Assembly: GCA_947623855.1 (NCBI GenBank)
Contig: CANQHW010000032.1
Span: forward strand, 1-10,528
Reading direction: 5' to 3'
From: an uncultured Bacilli bacterium
GTDB lineage: Bacteria > Bacillota_I > Bacilli_A > RF39 > UBA660
DNA length: 10,528 bases
Shown one piece after another: positions 1-8,126 of this stretch. Below the pieces are notes generated by a model, which made no database searches, was not told where the DNA came from, and saw nothing but the letters and a program-made list of their open reading frames with translations. Made by a program: the position numbers and the translations under genes. Each line of letters begins with the position of its first letter. Position 1 is the first letter of the stretch.

Positions 1-3000
1 AGATATTTTGATCCTAATGATGGTCAGTTCTCTGCAGGTGTTGTCTATATTTATGAACAATTTTTAAACACTGGAAGAACTTTAATGGACCGCTGTGCCG
101 CTGAAGGAGCTATAAGATATTTAGAGTATGATACCTCTGTAAGTGGAGGAATTGCTACAAGAACTTATGGACCATTCTCTCCCGATGCTGAAAGATTTGT
201 TCAAGCCGTAAGAGATGGTGTAGCTATTCCTGGTGGAAGCTATTGTTCCTCTAATGCATGGCAATGGTATCAAGAAGCAAAAGAAGCTAAAGCATCAGAT
301 ATAAAAGATTATAGTGCTCCTAATATTGAAATAGTTCCAGATGATGATTTTAAACAATCAGAAGATGGAGTTATTGAAGGACATTTACTTGTTCAAACTC
401 CTTCAGGTGAACCTATTACAGGAGAACTAAAAGTTACTCCTCCTAGTGGTGTAAGTTGGGAACTTGATGGTGAAGGAAGAATTGCTGTTAGTGGTACATT
501 AGGTTGTGGTAATAATGAATTAACTGTATCTGTTGCTATCGATTCCAATGGCGAAGATGTTAAAAGTGCCGCTTTAGTAGTAAGTAAAAAAGAAAATAGT
601 TTACAAAGATTTGTCTTATTCCAAACTGGTGGAGGTGTTACCGCAGGAGCATCCTTCCCATTTAATGCTGTAAAAGGATGTTCTGAATGTGAAACTAATA
701 TTGAATTTTTATGTAAAGCAGAAGGAACGTATAATGATCCGATAATTTTAAAAGAAGGAACAGTAGATGGTCAAGGAGATACCGAGTGGGAAAGATGCGT
801 ATATAATAATAGTGATGAAAAAGGCAATACCTTTAATGCTTTAAAAAATGATTATTGTGTCGTATCTTGTACTGAGGAATGGGATTTTAGATTACCAGGT
901 AATATTCAAACTGTTAGTGGTCGAAACTTCTCCTTCACTGCTCAAATAGGAGCTAAAAGAACATGTCGTTTAGTCGGAGATGCTTCCGGTAATTATACAA
1001 CTGGAGTAGCAGTAACTCCTGTTAACTACCAAAAGAGTGATGGATTTGCTGCAAGCCCTGAAAAAGGGTACACATCATTTGTTGAAGATTACTACCACTG
1101 GGCTAATCAAATGGTTGAGGAATATAATAAATACGCTTTAAATCATGCTAAATATTTGGCCATTACGGAATATTTAAATACAGCCACAAAACACCAACCT
1201 TCAAAAAAAATAAGACATTCTAGTGGAGAAAGTAGTTGTTTTGGTAATAGTTATAACCCAACTCCTAAATATCAAACTGATGAATATGTATGGTATGCAG
1301 GAAAAACTGGTATTGATTTGAGAAAATATGGGTACACTACTAAATTTAAATTTACAGAACCAAGTAGTGTTCATATTTCCACAACTCCATTTGATGATTA
1401 TATGTTAAATATCCCGAGCAATAAAGTAACAGACCAAACAACTGATTCTCAAGAATTTCAAAGAGAAGTAGATGGTGTTCGACAATGGGTTATCGATCAT
1501 TGGGAAACACCAAAAACATTAGAAACATGTACTTCAGAATTAAAAGAAACATATGGTGATTCTCGTATTACAGATATGCAGACTGCTGCGCAAAATGCTG
1601 CGGCTGAAGGGGAAAGAATGTTTAACGAAGCTAAAGCAAAAATAGAAGCAATCTTAGAAATGTATGAAGATTGTACAACATGGGTGAATAAATATATCTT
1701 TGAACCTGAAATGAGATTTACATACCAAGAAGAATCATATATGGATATGATACTTCAACATCAAAATAAAAATTATTTAATTAATCGTAAAGAAATAGAA
1801 AATAAAGAAAGAACATCTCCATTAACATTATCTCAAGAAGATATTACACTAGGTGTTCCAGGAACAGAGTTAGTAAATGGCTCTGCAGGTGTATCATCAA
1901 GTGGATATCAATGGCCAACGACTAGTAAAGTTTGTTCAAGAGGTTTTGGAGCCGATCAAGGTATGGATATTGATGGCGAAATGCACGATCCAATATATGC
2001 TGCTGCCGCCGGGGATATCGTCGAAGCTGGATGGGACGATTCGTATGGCAATACTATTGTAATTGATCACCATAATGGAATAAAAACTAGATATGCGCAT
2101 TTAATTAGTATAGCTGTTACAAGTGGGTCAGTTACAAGTGGACAATTAATTGGAGAAATGGGGAATACTGGTAGAGATGTTGTACCTGGTAAAGGTGGAG
2201 ATGGTTCACACTTACACTTTGAAGTTATAGACAATGGTACTCGAGTTGATCCGGCTAATTACTTAGATATGACTGGTACAAGTAACTGTGGCTCTGGTAG
2301 TGGAGGATCTAATAACACTACAAGACGTATTAAACGTGTAGAAGCGTATGGTAGTACTTATCAATATATTCCGAGTTTAACTAGTACGGGAGTTACTACT
2401 GAAACAGTTCAGCCAGCTACTTACGGTGAATCCGTAGTTCAATATAATGCTGATGAAACTGAATATCGTAGTGGAGTATACTTCTATACTATTAATCCTA
2501 CCGGAGAAGTTAAAACTGAACAACAAGTAGATCCAAATGCACCAAATGTTAATCCACTTGGATATGTATATCCTGTAAGTTTAAATACTCCTCAAGGAGA
2601 TTATCCATACTTCTTGAAGTTTGGATATATAGGAATGTATAATGATTCTGAAAAATTAGGCAGAATAATGGGACCAGCTACTAATGCTATTATCGATGGC
2701 GATACCTATGATCAATATCGATGCACTTATAACGTATGTGATCCGACAATGCAAGATTGTCCACCACGAATGTGTGATGTCGTTACTGATAAAAATGGAG
2801 AAACCCATTATTATGACAAAGAAGGTAACGAAACCGATAAAAATACACATGATACACAATGTAATTCACGTGATAAAGTATGTACAAGAGAAAAAGATGA
2901 AAATGGCAATGATGTATTCTGTGATGCATCTGGGACCTGTTCTCCAGATCCATCATCATACTTAAAATCTTGTGCTAAAGATTGTGCCGGATATCATCTA

Positions 3001-3435
3001 TTAGATTACACAAGTTATACGGGAGCAGAGGTAAACTCTTCTGGAAGACTTCAATTCCTTCCAAAAGTTATATCTCTAAATAAATTATTCTCATCGGGTG
3101 ATGCTAGTGCCAAAGCTATAAACTGGCAAAATAGTAAAGCCGAAACGACTAAAAATAATATTGAAACAGATGGTGAAAAAATATATGGATATACCCCTGA
3201 TTTTGAATTTGAACTTACGCCATCTGCCATGTCGGCGATAAGAAACTATAATAAAGAAAAAGAAAAATATGATAAAGGTTATGCTGATTTTAACTTAACA
3301 TGTGATGGTATAGATTGTAGAAGTGAATTCTTAGATAGTGCTAATTTAAATAGCTTAGGAGTCAAAGTAATAAATAATATGCATGATACTGACAGTGAAT
3401 TTACTCATGATCAAAAAGGTTATTCTTGGAAATAA
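1..3435 (+). CDS. Large cysteine-rich extracellular protein with central M23 (LytM-type) peptidase domain, 5'-truncated by window
   Basis: The frame is open from base 1, so the ATG at 85 is probably internal and the gene begins upstream; 1144 codons are visible. Numbering codons from the window start, 1-105 is an unrecognised partly helical region, about 108-200 looks like a beta-rich Ig-like module, and about 520-558 is Ala/Glu-rich and probably coiled coil. An M23 metallopeptidase domain covers about 635-760. It keeps the RYAH catalytic-type His (H700) and the HLHFE motif (H737, H739), but the usual HxxxD motif reads DQGMD (D652, D656), so the first zinc ligand is Asp and not His. Codons 908-995 hold ten Cys in a DxxG-rich segment; I count 27 Cys in all. 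No C-terminal membrane helix or LPXTG signal is seen, so anchoring, if any, must be N-terminal. M23 enzymes cut peptidoglycan cross-bridges. Lying 15 bp ahead of a pilus operon, this protein may open or grip the wall for the pilus. The M23 fold is well supported; activity is uncertain. Confidence 0.85.
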   Translation, partial: RYFDPNDGQFSAGVVYIYEQFLNTGRTLMDRCAAEGAIRYLEYDTSVSGGIATRTYGPFSPDAERFVQAVRDGVAIPGGSYCSSNAWQWYQEAKEAKASDIKDYSAPNIEIVPDDDFKQSEDGVIEGHLLVQTPSGEPITGELKVTPPSGVSWELDGEGRIAVSGTLGCGNNELTVSVAIDSNGEDVKSAALVVSKKENSLQRFVLFQTGGGVTAGASFPFNAVKGCSECETNIEFLCKAEGTYNDPIILKEGTVDGQGDTEWERCVYNNSDEKGNTFNALKNDYCVVSCTEEWDFRLPGNIQTVSGRNFSFTAQIGAKRTCRLVGDASGNYTTGVAVTPVNYQKSDGFAASPEKGYTSFVEDYYHWANQMVEEYNKYALNHAKYLAITEYLNTATKHQPSKKIRHSSGESSCFGNSYNPTPKYQTDEYVWYAGKTGIDLRKYGYTTKFKFTEPSSVHISTTPFDDYMLNIPSNKVTDQTTDSQEFQREVDGVRQWVIDHWETPKTLETCTSELKETYGDSRITDMQTAAQNAAAEGERMFNEAKAKIEAILEMYEDCTTWVNKYIFEPEMRFTYQEESYMDMILQHQNKNYLINRKEIENKERTSPLTLSQEDITLGVPGTELVNGSAGVSSSGYQWPTTSKVCSRGFGADQGMDIDGEMHDPIYAAAAGDIVEAGWDDSYGNTIVIDHHNGIKTRYAHLISIAVTSGSVTSGQLIGEMGNTGRDVVPGKGGDGSHLHFEVIDNGTRVDPANYLDMTGTSNCGSGSGGSNNTTRRIKRVEAYGSTYQYIPSLTSTGVTTETVQPATYGESVVQYNADETEYRSGVYFYTINPTGEVKTEQQVDPNAPNVNPLGYVYPVSLNTPQGDYPYFLKFGYIGMYNDSEKLGRIMGPATNAIIDGDTYDQYRCTYNVCDPTMQDCPPRMCDVVTDKNGETHYYDKEGNETDKNTHDTQCNSRDKVCTREKDENGNDVFCDASGTCSPDPSSYLKSCAKDCAGYHLLDYTSYTGAEVNSSGRLQFLPKVISLNKLFSSGDASAKAINWQNSKAETTKNNIETDGEKIYGYTPDFEFELTPSAMSAIRNYNKEKEKYDKGYADFNLTCDGIDCRSEFLDSANLNSLGVKVINNMHDTDSEFTHDQKGYSWK

Positions 3436-3450
3436 GGGAGGTATTAGTAT

Positions 3451-4125
3451 ATGCAAGAGTCGTATTGGGGTTATTGGATAATCCTATTAGGTATATTTGT
3501 AATAGTTATAATGATGCTTCTTCAAAGCGTTACAACTGGTAATACACAAGATTATTTAATGATGAAAGAAGTTACACAAGCAGCAATGGTTGATTCCGTT
3601 GACTTCGCTTACTATAGAATGTATGGAGAAGTTAAAATGAATAAAGAAAAGTTTGTAGAAAACTTTCTAAGACGTTTTGCTGCAAACGTTAACATTGCCA
3701 CTAATTATCATGTAGCATTCTATGATTTATATGAAGTACCTCCTAAAGTAACCGTTAGGGTATCAAGTAAATCTGGTTCTGCTAGAGTAACACCAAATAG
3801 TGAAAGTACTAGTTTTGATGTTGTAAATGATATTAGCGCTATACTAGAGTTTGGTTATTCTAAAGAAGTAGAAAACCCTGGTGGTAGTGATAAAAAGACC
3901 GGTTGTAATTTATATATGATGCCGGACTTCCTATCAGTATACAAAAAACATGTAAGTGATGTTTTAAAAGAACCTGAAACCGCTGAAAGTATTCAAACTT
4001 TAAATGATGTTAAAAAAGATTTTACAAGAAGATATGGTAGTTACTTAAGCAAAGATTGGAATGGACTAAGACAAAATACGTATATTAATCAATGGTTAGG
4101 TAAATATTTAATAGAAAGTAAGTAA
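3451..4125 (+). CDS. Membrane-anchored TadE/pseudopilin-like protein of the pilus operon
   Basis: A 224-residue protein with an uncleaved-looking N-terminal hydrophobic helix (about residues 9-25) after a short polar start (MQESYWG), followed by a soluble, presumably extracellular domain with a single Cys. Just after the helix it has a stretch like that of the two TadE-like proteins at 8371 and 8851: NTQDYLMMKEV here, against NSSKAYKVKDEI and NYSKAFRVENEV. This suggests a common pseudopilin-type architecture with a longer head domain. The start is fixed by GGGAGG at 3436-3441, right after the upstream stop. It sits between the M23 protein and cpaB, and is likely co-transcribed with both. I do not recognise the head domain. 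The alternative is a pilus accessory protein with a simple signal anchor. Confidence 0.75.
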   Translation: MQESYWGYWIILLGIFVIVIMMLLQSVTTGNTQDYLMMKEVTQAAMVDSVDFAYYRMYGEVKMNKEKFVENFLRRFAANVNIATNYHVAFYDLYEVPPKVTVRVSSKSGSARVTPNSESTSFDVVNDISAILEFGYSKEVENPGGSDKKTGCNLYMMPDFLSVYKKHVSDVLKEPETAESIQTLNDVKKDFTRRYGSYLSKDWNGLRQNTYINQWLGKYLIESK

Positions 4126-4138
4126 AGGAGAATAAAAA

Positions 4139-4903
4139 ATGGGTAATTTAGTCGCAGGAATTAAAAAATTCCTAAGTAATAAAAACACAGTAACAATAAT
4201 CTGTATTTTAGTAGGAGTAGCAGTTTTATATATCGGTTATAACTGGCGTGTAAATCAAGCTACTTCTCCAATCAGTGTACCTTATGCTAAACAAGAAATA
4301 TCTTCTCGTACTAAAATTACGGCTGATATGATCGGTATGACAGAAGTACCAAGAAGCATGGTAAGTAGTACTAAAAATATGATAACAAACCGAAATAGTA
4401 TTATTGATAAGTTTGTTAGTTATGGTGCTATTATCCCTGAAGGTAGTTTTTTCTATAAATCTATGTTATTAGATAAAGCTGAAATGCCAGATGCCGCCTT
4501 TTCAGATATGCCAGAAGGTTATACTATTTACAACTTAAGTGTTAACATGGATACTACATATGGTAACTCAATATTCCCTGGTAATCGTATCGATTTATAT
4601 GCGAGAGCCAGAGTTGATGGAAAAGTTTTGTTTGGGCGTTTAATTGAAAGTATTGAAGTATTAGCAGTTAAAGATAGTAATGGACAACACGTATTTGAAA
4701 CTACTGTTGAAACCAGAACTCCTGATACTATGCAATTCGTTGTACCAGATGATTTATATGAATTATTAATGACTGCTGAAGAATTAAATATTGATATTTT
4801 ACCAGTACCAAGAGGGGTTATTTATACGCAACAACCTGGTGAAACTAAAGTCGATGTTAAAGAAATAGAAGATTATATTAGAGCACAAGAATATTTACAA
4901 TAA
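4139..4903 (+). CDS. cpaB: CpaB-like SAF-domain pilus assembly protein
   Basis: A 254-residue protein with a short cytoplasmic N-terminus, one membrane helix at about residues 19-35, and then an extracellular SAF-type domain starting near residue 47 (VPYAKQEISSRTKITADMI). The pattern of a beta strand, 'I..rt.It.dMi' and a later 'G..I..G.f' (YGAIIPEGSFF) is typical of the CpaB/RcpC family. A C-terminal beta-rich region follows. In diderm Tad systems CpaB/RcpC works with the outer-membrane secretin. No secretin is visible here, so in a presumed monoderm it may instead interact with the cell wall or guide the pilus; that part is inference. AAAGGAG at 4124-4130 sets the ATG at 4139, 13 bp after the upstream stop. 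Its place directly ahead of the ATPase gene matches the usual Tad gene order. Confidence 0.85.
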   Translation: MGNLVAGIKKFLSNKNTVTIICILVGVAVLYIGYNWRVNQATSPISVPYAKQEISSRTKITADMIGMTEVPRSMVSSTKNMITNRNSIIDKFVSYGAIIPEGSFFYKSMLLDKAEMPDAAFSDMPEGYTIYNLSVNMDTTYGNSIFPGNRIDLYARARVDGKVLFGRLIESIEVLAVKDSNGQHVFETTVETRTPDTMQFVVPDDLYELLMTAEELNIDILPVPRGVIYTQQPGETKVDVKEIEDYIRAQEYLQ

Positions 4904-4927
4904 AGAATAATAAAGAGGTGAACAAAA

Positions 4928-6079
4928 ATGGATGACGCTGTCTTCTCCCAAATGGACTTCGGTCCCCTTAATGAATTTTTAGGTGATGAACAAATCACCG
5001 ATGTTTCCTATAGTAATGGGGGCCAAATATGGTTAAAAACTCTAGATAAAGGTATTTACCAAGTTGAAAGGCCCGATATTAATAATGCTTTTATGGAAAA
5101 GCTAGCCTTCCAATGTTCTAACGTTATGGGAAAAACATTTAATATGGCGCATCCATTTTTAGATGCTGAAAGCGCCGAACTTCGTATGAACTTTATCCAT
5201 GACTCCATTGCTACTAACGGAATTGCGTGCTTAATCAGAAAAACTCCTGCTAAAATTCGTTTAAATAAAGAAAAATTAATTAACGAAAAGTATGTTTTAT
5301 CCGATTTACATGACTTTTTAATCGAATGTGTTCATGGACACTGTAATATTATGGTAGCTGGAGAAACTGGTTCCGGGAAAACTGAGCTTGTAAAATACTT
5401 AGCTAGTAATACTTATGAAAATGAAAAAATTATAACAATTGAAGATACCCTAGAACTTCACTTAGATAGAATTTTCCCTCATCGAGACATTGTGGCTGTA
5501 AAAACTAATAATATCGCCTCTTATACCGATGTCTTAGTTACCTGCATGCGGCAAAACCCTAAATGGATATTACTATCCGAAGTCCGTAGTGCGGAAGCAG
5601 TGCTCGCTGTTCGTAACTCTATTAGTTCAGGGCACAATATCTTATCAACCATCCATGCGGATAAGGCAAGTGCAATTCCTTTACGTATGTACTCCTTAAT
5701 GGAAACTAGTCAAGATGTTAATCAATTTTTAATGTCCATACATAGATATGTCCAAATAGGAATATATGTTAAAGGTTATATGAGTAAAGCTCTAGGTAGA
5801 TTCCAACGGGAAATTATTGAAGTATGTGAATTTTATGTTGATGATGAATCCAATGAACCTAAAACTAACATTATATTTAAAAAGAGCTTAGATGGTAAAT
5901 ATACCTTAAAAAATCCTACTAGTCATTTAATTGATTATCTAGGAATTCAAGGTGTAACCTTACCCGAAGATGTCTTCCATCTTGGAGCAAGTGGAAAACG
6001 TGAAGGAGACGATGGTATTGCTGATAACGTCACAGTATCTGTTAATAATAATGCTAGTGCTAGCGTTGATGTTTTATAA
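4928..6079 (+). CDS. cpaF: CpaF/TadA-type pilus assembly ATPase (type II/IV secretion ATPase family)
   Basis: A 383-residue cytoplasmic motor ATPase that would power pilin extraction and polymerisation through the TadB/TadC platform. The Walker A loop is GETGSGKT at residues 145-152 (K151). An Asp-box-like IEDTLEL follows, and the Walker B region is WILLSEVRSAEA with E218 in the catalytic position. The His-box SGHNILSTIHAD carries H243. These motifs are complete, so the enzyme should be active. The N-terminal region before Walker A is about 140 residues and the whole protein is shorter than most CpaF/TadA proteins of Proteobacteria, so it has a compact N-terminal domain. The tail after about residue 355 is low in complexity (Asn/Ser/Val) and looks disordered. 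AGAGGTG at 4914-4920 supports the ATG. The TadB-like gene follows after 22 bp. Confidence 0.96.
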   Translation: MDDAVFSQMDFGPLNEFLGDEQITDVSYSNGGQIWLKTLDKGIYQVERPDINNAFMEKLAFQCSNVMGKTFNMAHPFLDAESAELRMNFIHDSIATNGIACLIRKTPAKIRLNKEKLINEKYVLSDLHDFLIECVHGHCNIMVAGETGSGKTELVKYLASNTYENEKIITIEDTLELHLDRIFPHRDIVAVKTNNIASYTDVLVTCMRQNPKWILLSEVRSAEAVLAVRNSISSGHNILSTIHADKASAIPLRMYSLMETSQDVNQFLMSIHRYVQIGIYVKGYMSKALGRFQREIIEVCEFYVDDESNEPKTNIIFKKSLDGKYTLKNPTSHLIDYLGIQGVTLPEDVFHLGASGKREGDDGIADNVTVSVNNNASASVDVL

Positions 6080-6101
6080 ATATAAAAGTAGGTGATAATA
6101 A

Positions 6102-7007
6102 ATGGAATTAATAATATTATGTTTTTTAGCCGTATTTGCTTATATGTATCGTATAAACGATGGAAAAAATGCGGGGCAAGCAACCTATAAATATTTTACA
6201 GAAACTATATCTGATGCCTATAATAAATATGCCCCTTATAGTTTTAAATCTGTTAGAGCTAAAGTAAAAGAATTAGGTCAAGAATATGGTCCAAAAGAAT
6301 ATATCATTCAAATAATTGGTTTTGCGGGCTTAGCAGCAGTTATTTCTTATTTATATTTTTACAATATTTTTATTACTATTATGTATGCTGTTATCGCAGT
6401 ATTATTTATTCCCTATATTTCTTATCTACGTTATCAAAGAATATATACCGAGTATATCTTTGAACAAATTCAAGTATATACTACTAATGTTATTATGGAA
6501 TTTAATACCACTCAAAGTTTTGTTAAATCCTTAGAAGGTGTTAGAGACTCTGGTATTTTAGAAGAGCCAGTATTAAGTGATGTTAAAACTATGATTGACA
6601 TGAGTTATACTAATGGTACTATTGATCAATCAATTGTCTATTTTAATGATAAATACCCTTATTATATGGTAAAAAATATGCACCAATTATTCTTACAAAT
6701 TACTAAAGAAGGTGCAAGAGATTCTGGTGAAGCTTTAGAAGGTATGGCGATGGATATCGATGCCTTAGTAGAAGGTGTTTATCGAGATAGAATGGATAGA
6801 GCAAACTTCCATAAAAGATTCTTATCTTTTGGTTTAATCTTATACTTTTTAGTTATGGCGATGCAGTTTCTATTAGGAAGAGAAAGTTATTTAACATTAT
6901 TAGATTTATGGTATGTTCACTTTATCTTGCACGCCATAATTATTATAAATAGTTATTTCTTACTAACTGGTGAAAAATACTATAATGAGCAAACGGGGGT
7001 GGAATAA
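6102..7007 (+). CDS. tadB: TadB-like inner-membrane platform protein (GspF/T2SSF type)
   Basis: A 301-residue polytopic membrane protein. Hydrophobic segments fall near residues 2-15, 67-84, 86-106, 240-259 and 269-289. A central cytoplasmic helical region lies between the two membrane pairs, which is the layout of TadB-type GspF-domain proteins. The stretch near residues 126-147 (QVYTTNVIMEFNTTQSFVKS) corresponds to the helical bundle where family members carry 'l...l.aG.s...al'. These proteins form the membrane platform turned by the CpaF ATPase. Identification rests on topology and on position right after cpaF and before a second, similar membrane protein; sequence similarity to reference TadB is likely low. 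AGGTGAT at 6090-6096 fixes the start. The stop overlaps the next ATG by one base (TAATG), suggesting translational coupling and equal dosage with TadC. Confidence 0.85.
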   Translation: MELIILCFLAVFAYMYRINDGKNAGQATYKYFTETISDAYNKYAPYSFKSVRAKVKELGQEYGPKEYIIQIIGFAGLAAVISYLYFYNIFITIMYAVIAVLFIPYISYLRYQRIYTEYIFEQIQVYTTNVIMEFNTTQSFVKSLEGVRDSGILEEPVLSDVKTMIDMSYTNGTIDQSIVYFNDKYPYYMVKNMHQLFLQITKEGARDSGEALEGMAMDIDALVEGVYRDRMDRANFHKRFLSFGLILYFLVMAMQFLLGRESYLTLLDLWYVHFILHAIIIINSYFLLTGEKYYNEQTGVE

Positions 7008-7795
7008 TGTATTTCGAAATATTAGCTTTAGGAGTATTAATATTTTATGCCCTAGATTATTGTAAAGTAATCAGTATTAATAAAGCCGTAGAAGATAATA
7101 AAGGTTATTTCATTAAAATGAAAGAAAGCGATTATGACTTCTTAGTCAAAGCTAAATATGGTGAAGGAGTTGACCCTGACTTTCTATTTGGTAAAAGAAT
7201 AAGAAATATGGTCATCGTTATTATCATGATGCTATTCTTATTTATTACTAATCTTACATATGTAAATATATTATTTGCTTTTATAGCGGGAATTTTTATC
7301 TTTAAAATGGATTATTCTAATTTAAAGACTTATTATAAAAAACATTTACATGAAATTGACAGTATGTTACCGCATTACCTAAAGGGCCTAGAAATCTTAA
7401 TTCAACACTATACCGTTCCTGTAGCTATTGGTAAATCTATAGATGATGCACCACCAATATTTAAAGAAGGATTAAATATTTTAATCAATGAAATAAATGC
7501 CGGTAACTCTACTATTGAACCGTATATGGATTTTGCAAAAATGTATCCCGTAAGAGATTCCATGCGGATGATGCGTTTGTTATATCGGTTAAGTTTAGGT
7601 CGACAAGAAAGAAAACAAGAACAATTAATTACTTTCTCAAGAACTATCTCTAACTTACAACAAAAAGCACGTGAAACAAGATATAAAGAAAGACTAGAAA
7701 AGATGGAAAGTAAGACTATGAGCATGTTAGTGTCAACTGGTCTTGGAGTAATGGTCTTATTAATTGTTGCGGTTTTAATGATGATGAATGCGTAA
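7007..7795 (+). CDS. tadC: TadC-like inner-membrane platform protein (GspF/T2SSF type)
   Basis: A 262-residue membrane protein with segments near residues 2-20, 68-98 (long enough for two helices with a tight turn) and a C-terminal helix at about 235-260. The central cytoplasmic region includes HEIDSMLPHYLKGLEILIQH and, just before the last helix, a charged amphipathic stretch rich in Arg, Lys and Glu. This resembles TadC, the second GspF-domain subunit of Tad platforms. Its ATG shares one base with the tadB-like stop, with GGGGGTGG at 6995-7002 as ribosome binding site, so the two subunits are probably made in fixed ratio. It is the last gene before the pilin promoter gap. Recognition is from topology and context more than from residues unique to TadC. 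Confidence 0.85.
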   Translation: MYFEILALGVLIFYALDYCKVISINKAVEDNKGYFIKMKESDYDFLVKAKYGEGVDPDFLFGKRIRNMVIVIIMMLFLFITNLTYVNILFAFIAGIFIFKMDYSNLKTYYKKHLHEIDSMLPHYLKGLEILIQHYTVPVAIGKSIDDAPPIFKEGLNILINEINAGNSTIEPYMDFAKMYPVRDSMRMMRLLYRLSLGRQERKQEQLITFSRTISNLQQKARETRYKERLEKMESKTMSMLVSTGLGVMVLLIVAVLMMMNA

Positions 7796-7819
7796 TTTTA
7801 CACATACTTTAAATAATTA

Positions 7820-7848
7820 TTGATAAATTCTTAAAAATTTTTTATAAT
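7820..7848 (+). promoter_or_regulatory. Predicted SigA-type promoter for the pilin genes
   Basis: TTGATA at 7820-7825 and a perfect TATAAT at 7843-7848 are separated by exactly 17 bp, in the only sizeable gap of the operon. Transcription would begin near 7855 and give a short leader of about 20 bases before the pilin ATG at 7878, which has AGGAGGAG at 7862-7869. No terminator hairpin precedes it, so the promoter would add to read-through from upstream. This suits the need for many more fibre subunits than motor subunits. Confidence 0.8.
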
Positions 7849-7877
7849 AAATATATATGATAGGAGGAGATTAATAA

Positions 7878-8102
7878 ATGAAAGAAGCAACTGGTGAATT
7901 AAATATGACTGTTGTTACTGTTGTTGCCATAGCAGCAATCGGAGCATTCTTCTATGCTTTTGTATGGCCAGCTATCCAAACTAGTATCAAAAATAATACT
8001 TGTGCGGTACAATGTGGGGATGATGATGATCCTAAGAGCGATTGTATGAAAAACTGCCGTGGCGAACAAGAAGCAAGCGGCGCAGAAGCTGAAAAAGATT
8101 AG
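7878..8102 (+). CDS. Flp-like major pilin candidate 1 with four-cysteine tail
   Basis: A 74-residue protein with a short positively charged start (MKEATG), ELN, one long hydrophobic helix (about residues 10-33, containing AFFYAFVWP) and a small polar tail. Size, single N-terminal helix and place in a Tad locus fit an Flp-type pilin. The tail has Cys at 42, 46, 56 and 60, a CX3C-X9-CX3C arrangement, plus a run of four Asp; two intramolecular disulfides are plausible outside the cell. The Flp processing signature (Gly, then Glu and Tyr at +5/+6) is absent: with Gly6 as -1 there is no Glu at +5. It may be processed by a divergent peptidase or stay unprocessed. It is the first gene behind the promoter at 7820-7848 and has the strongest ribosome binding site here. 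About 22 of its first 34 residues match the next gene's product. Confidence 0.85.
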   Translation: MKEATGELNMTVVTVVAIAAIGAFFYAFVWPAIQTSIKNNTCAVQCGDDDDPKSDCMKNCRGEQEASGAEAEKD

Positions 8103-8126
8103 TATTAAATAATAAAGGCGGTATAT

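Noticed and set aside
85..87. ATG at 85 as the start of the M23 protein
   Set aside because: The frame is open back to base 1, no ribosome binding site precedes it, and a secreted protein starting here would have no signal peptide or anchor.
2656..2965. Overlapping open frames on both strands within the Cys-rich region of the M23 gene
   Set aside because: No ribosome binding sites, biased composition that mirrors the real frame, and wholly inside a well-supported gene.
5341..5700. Reading the ATPase as a competence (ComGA) or type II secretion (GspE) motor
   Set aside because: The paired tadB/tadC-like genes, the CpaB SAF protein and the CpaE-like protein point to the Tad branch; ComG loci have a single GspF gene and prepilins with a standard Glu+5 site.
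5947..6183. Minus-strand open frame of 78 codons across the cpaF/tadB junction
   Set aside because: Antisense to two convincing genes, with no sensible start signal; the predicted product shows no family features.
7408..7725. Minus-strand open frame of 105 codons within the tadC-like gene
   Set aside because: Antisense shadow of a membrane protein gene with no binding site or conserved features.
7796..7850. Terminator between the tadC-like gene and the pilins
   Set aside because: Only a weak A/T palindrome (AAAAATTTTT region) is present, without a GC-containing stem; the bases are better explained as promoter DNA.
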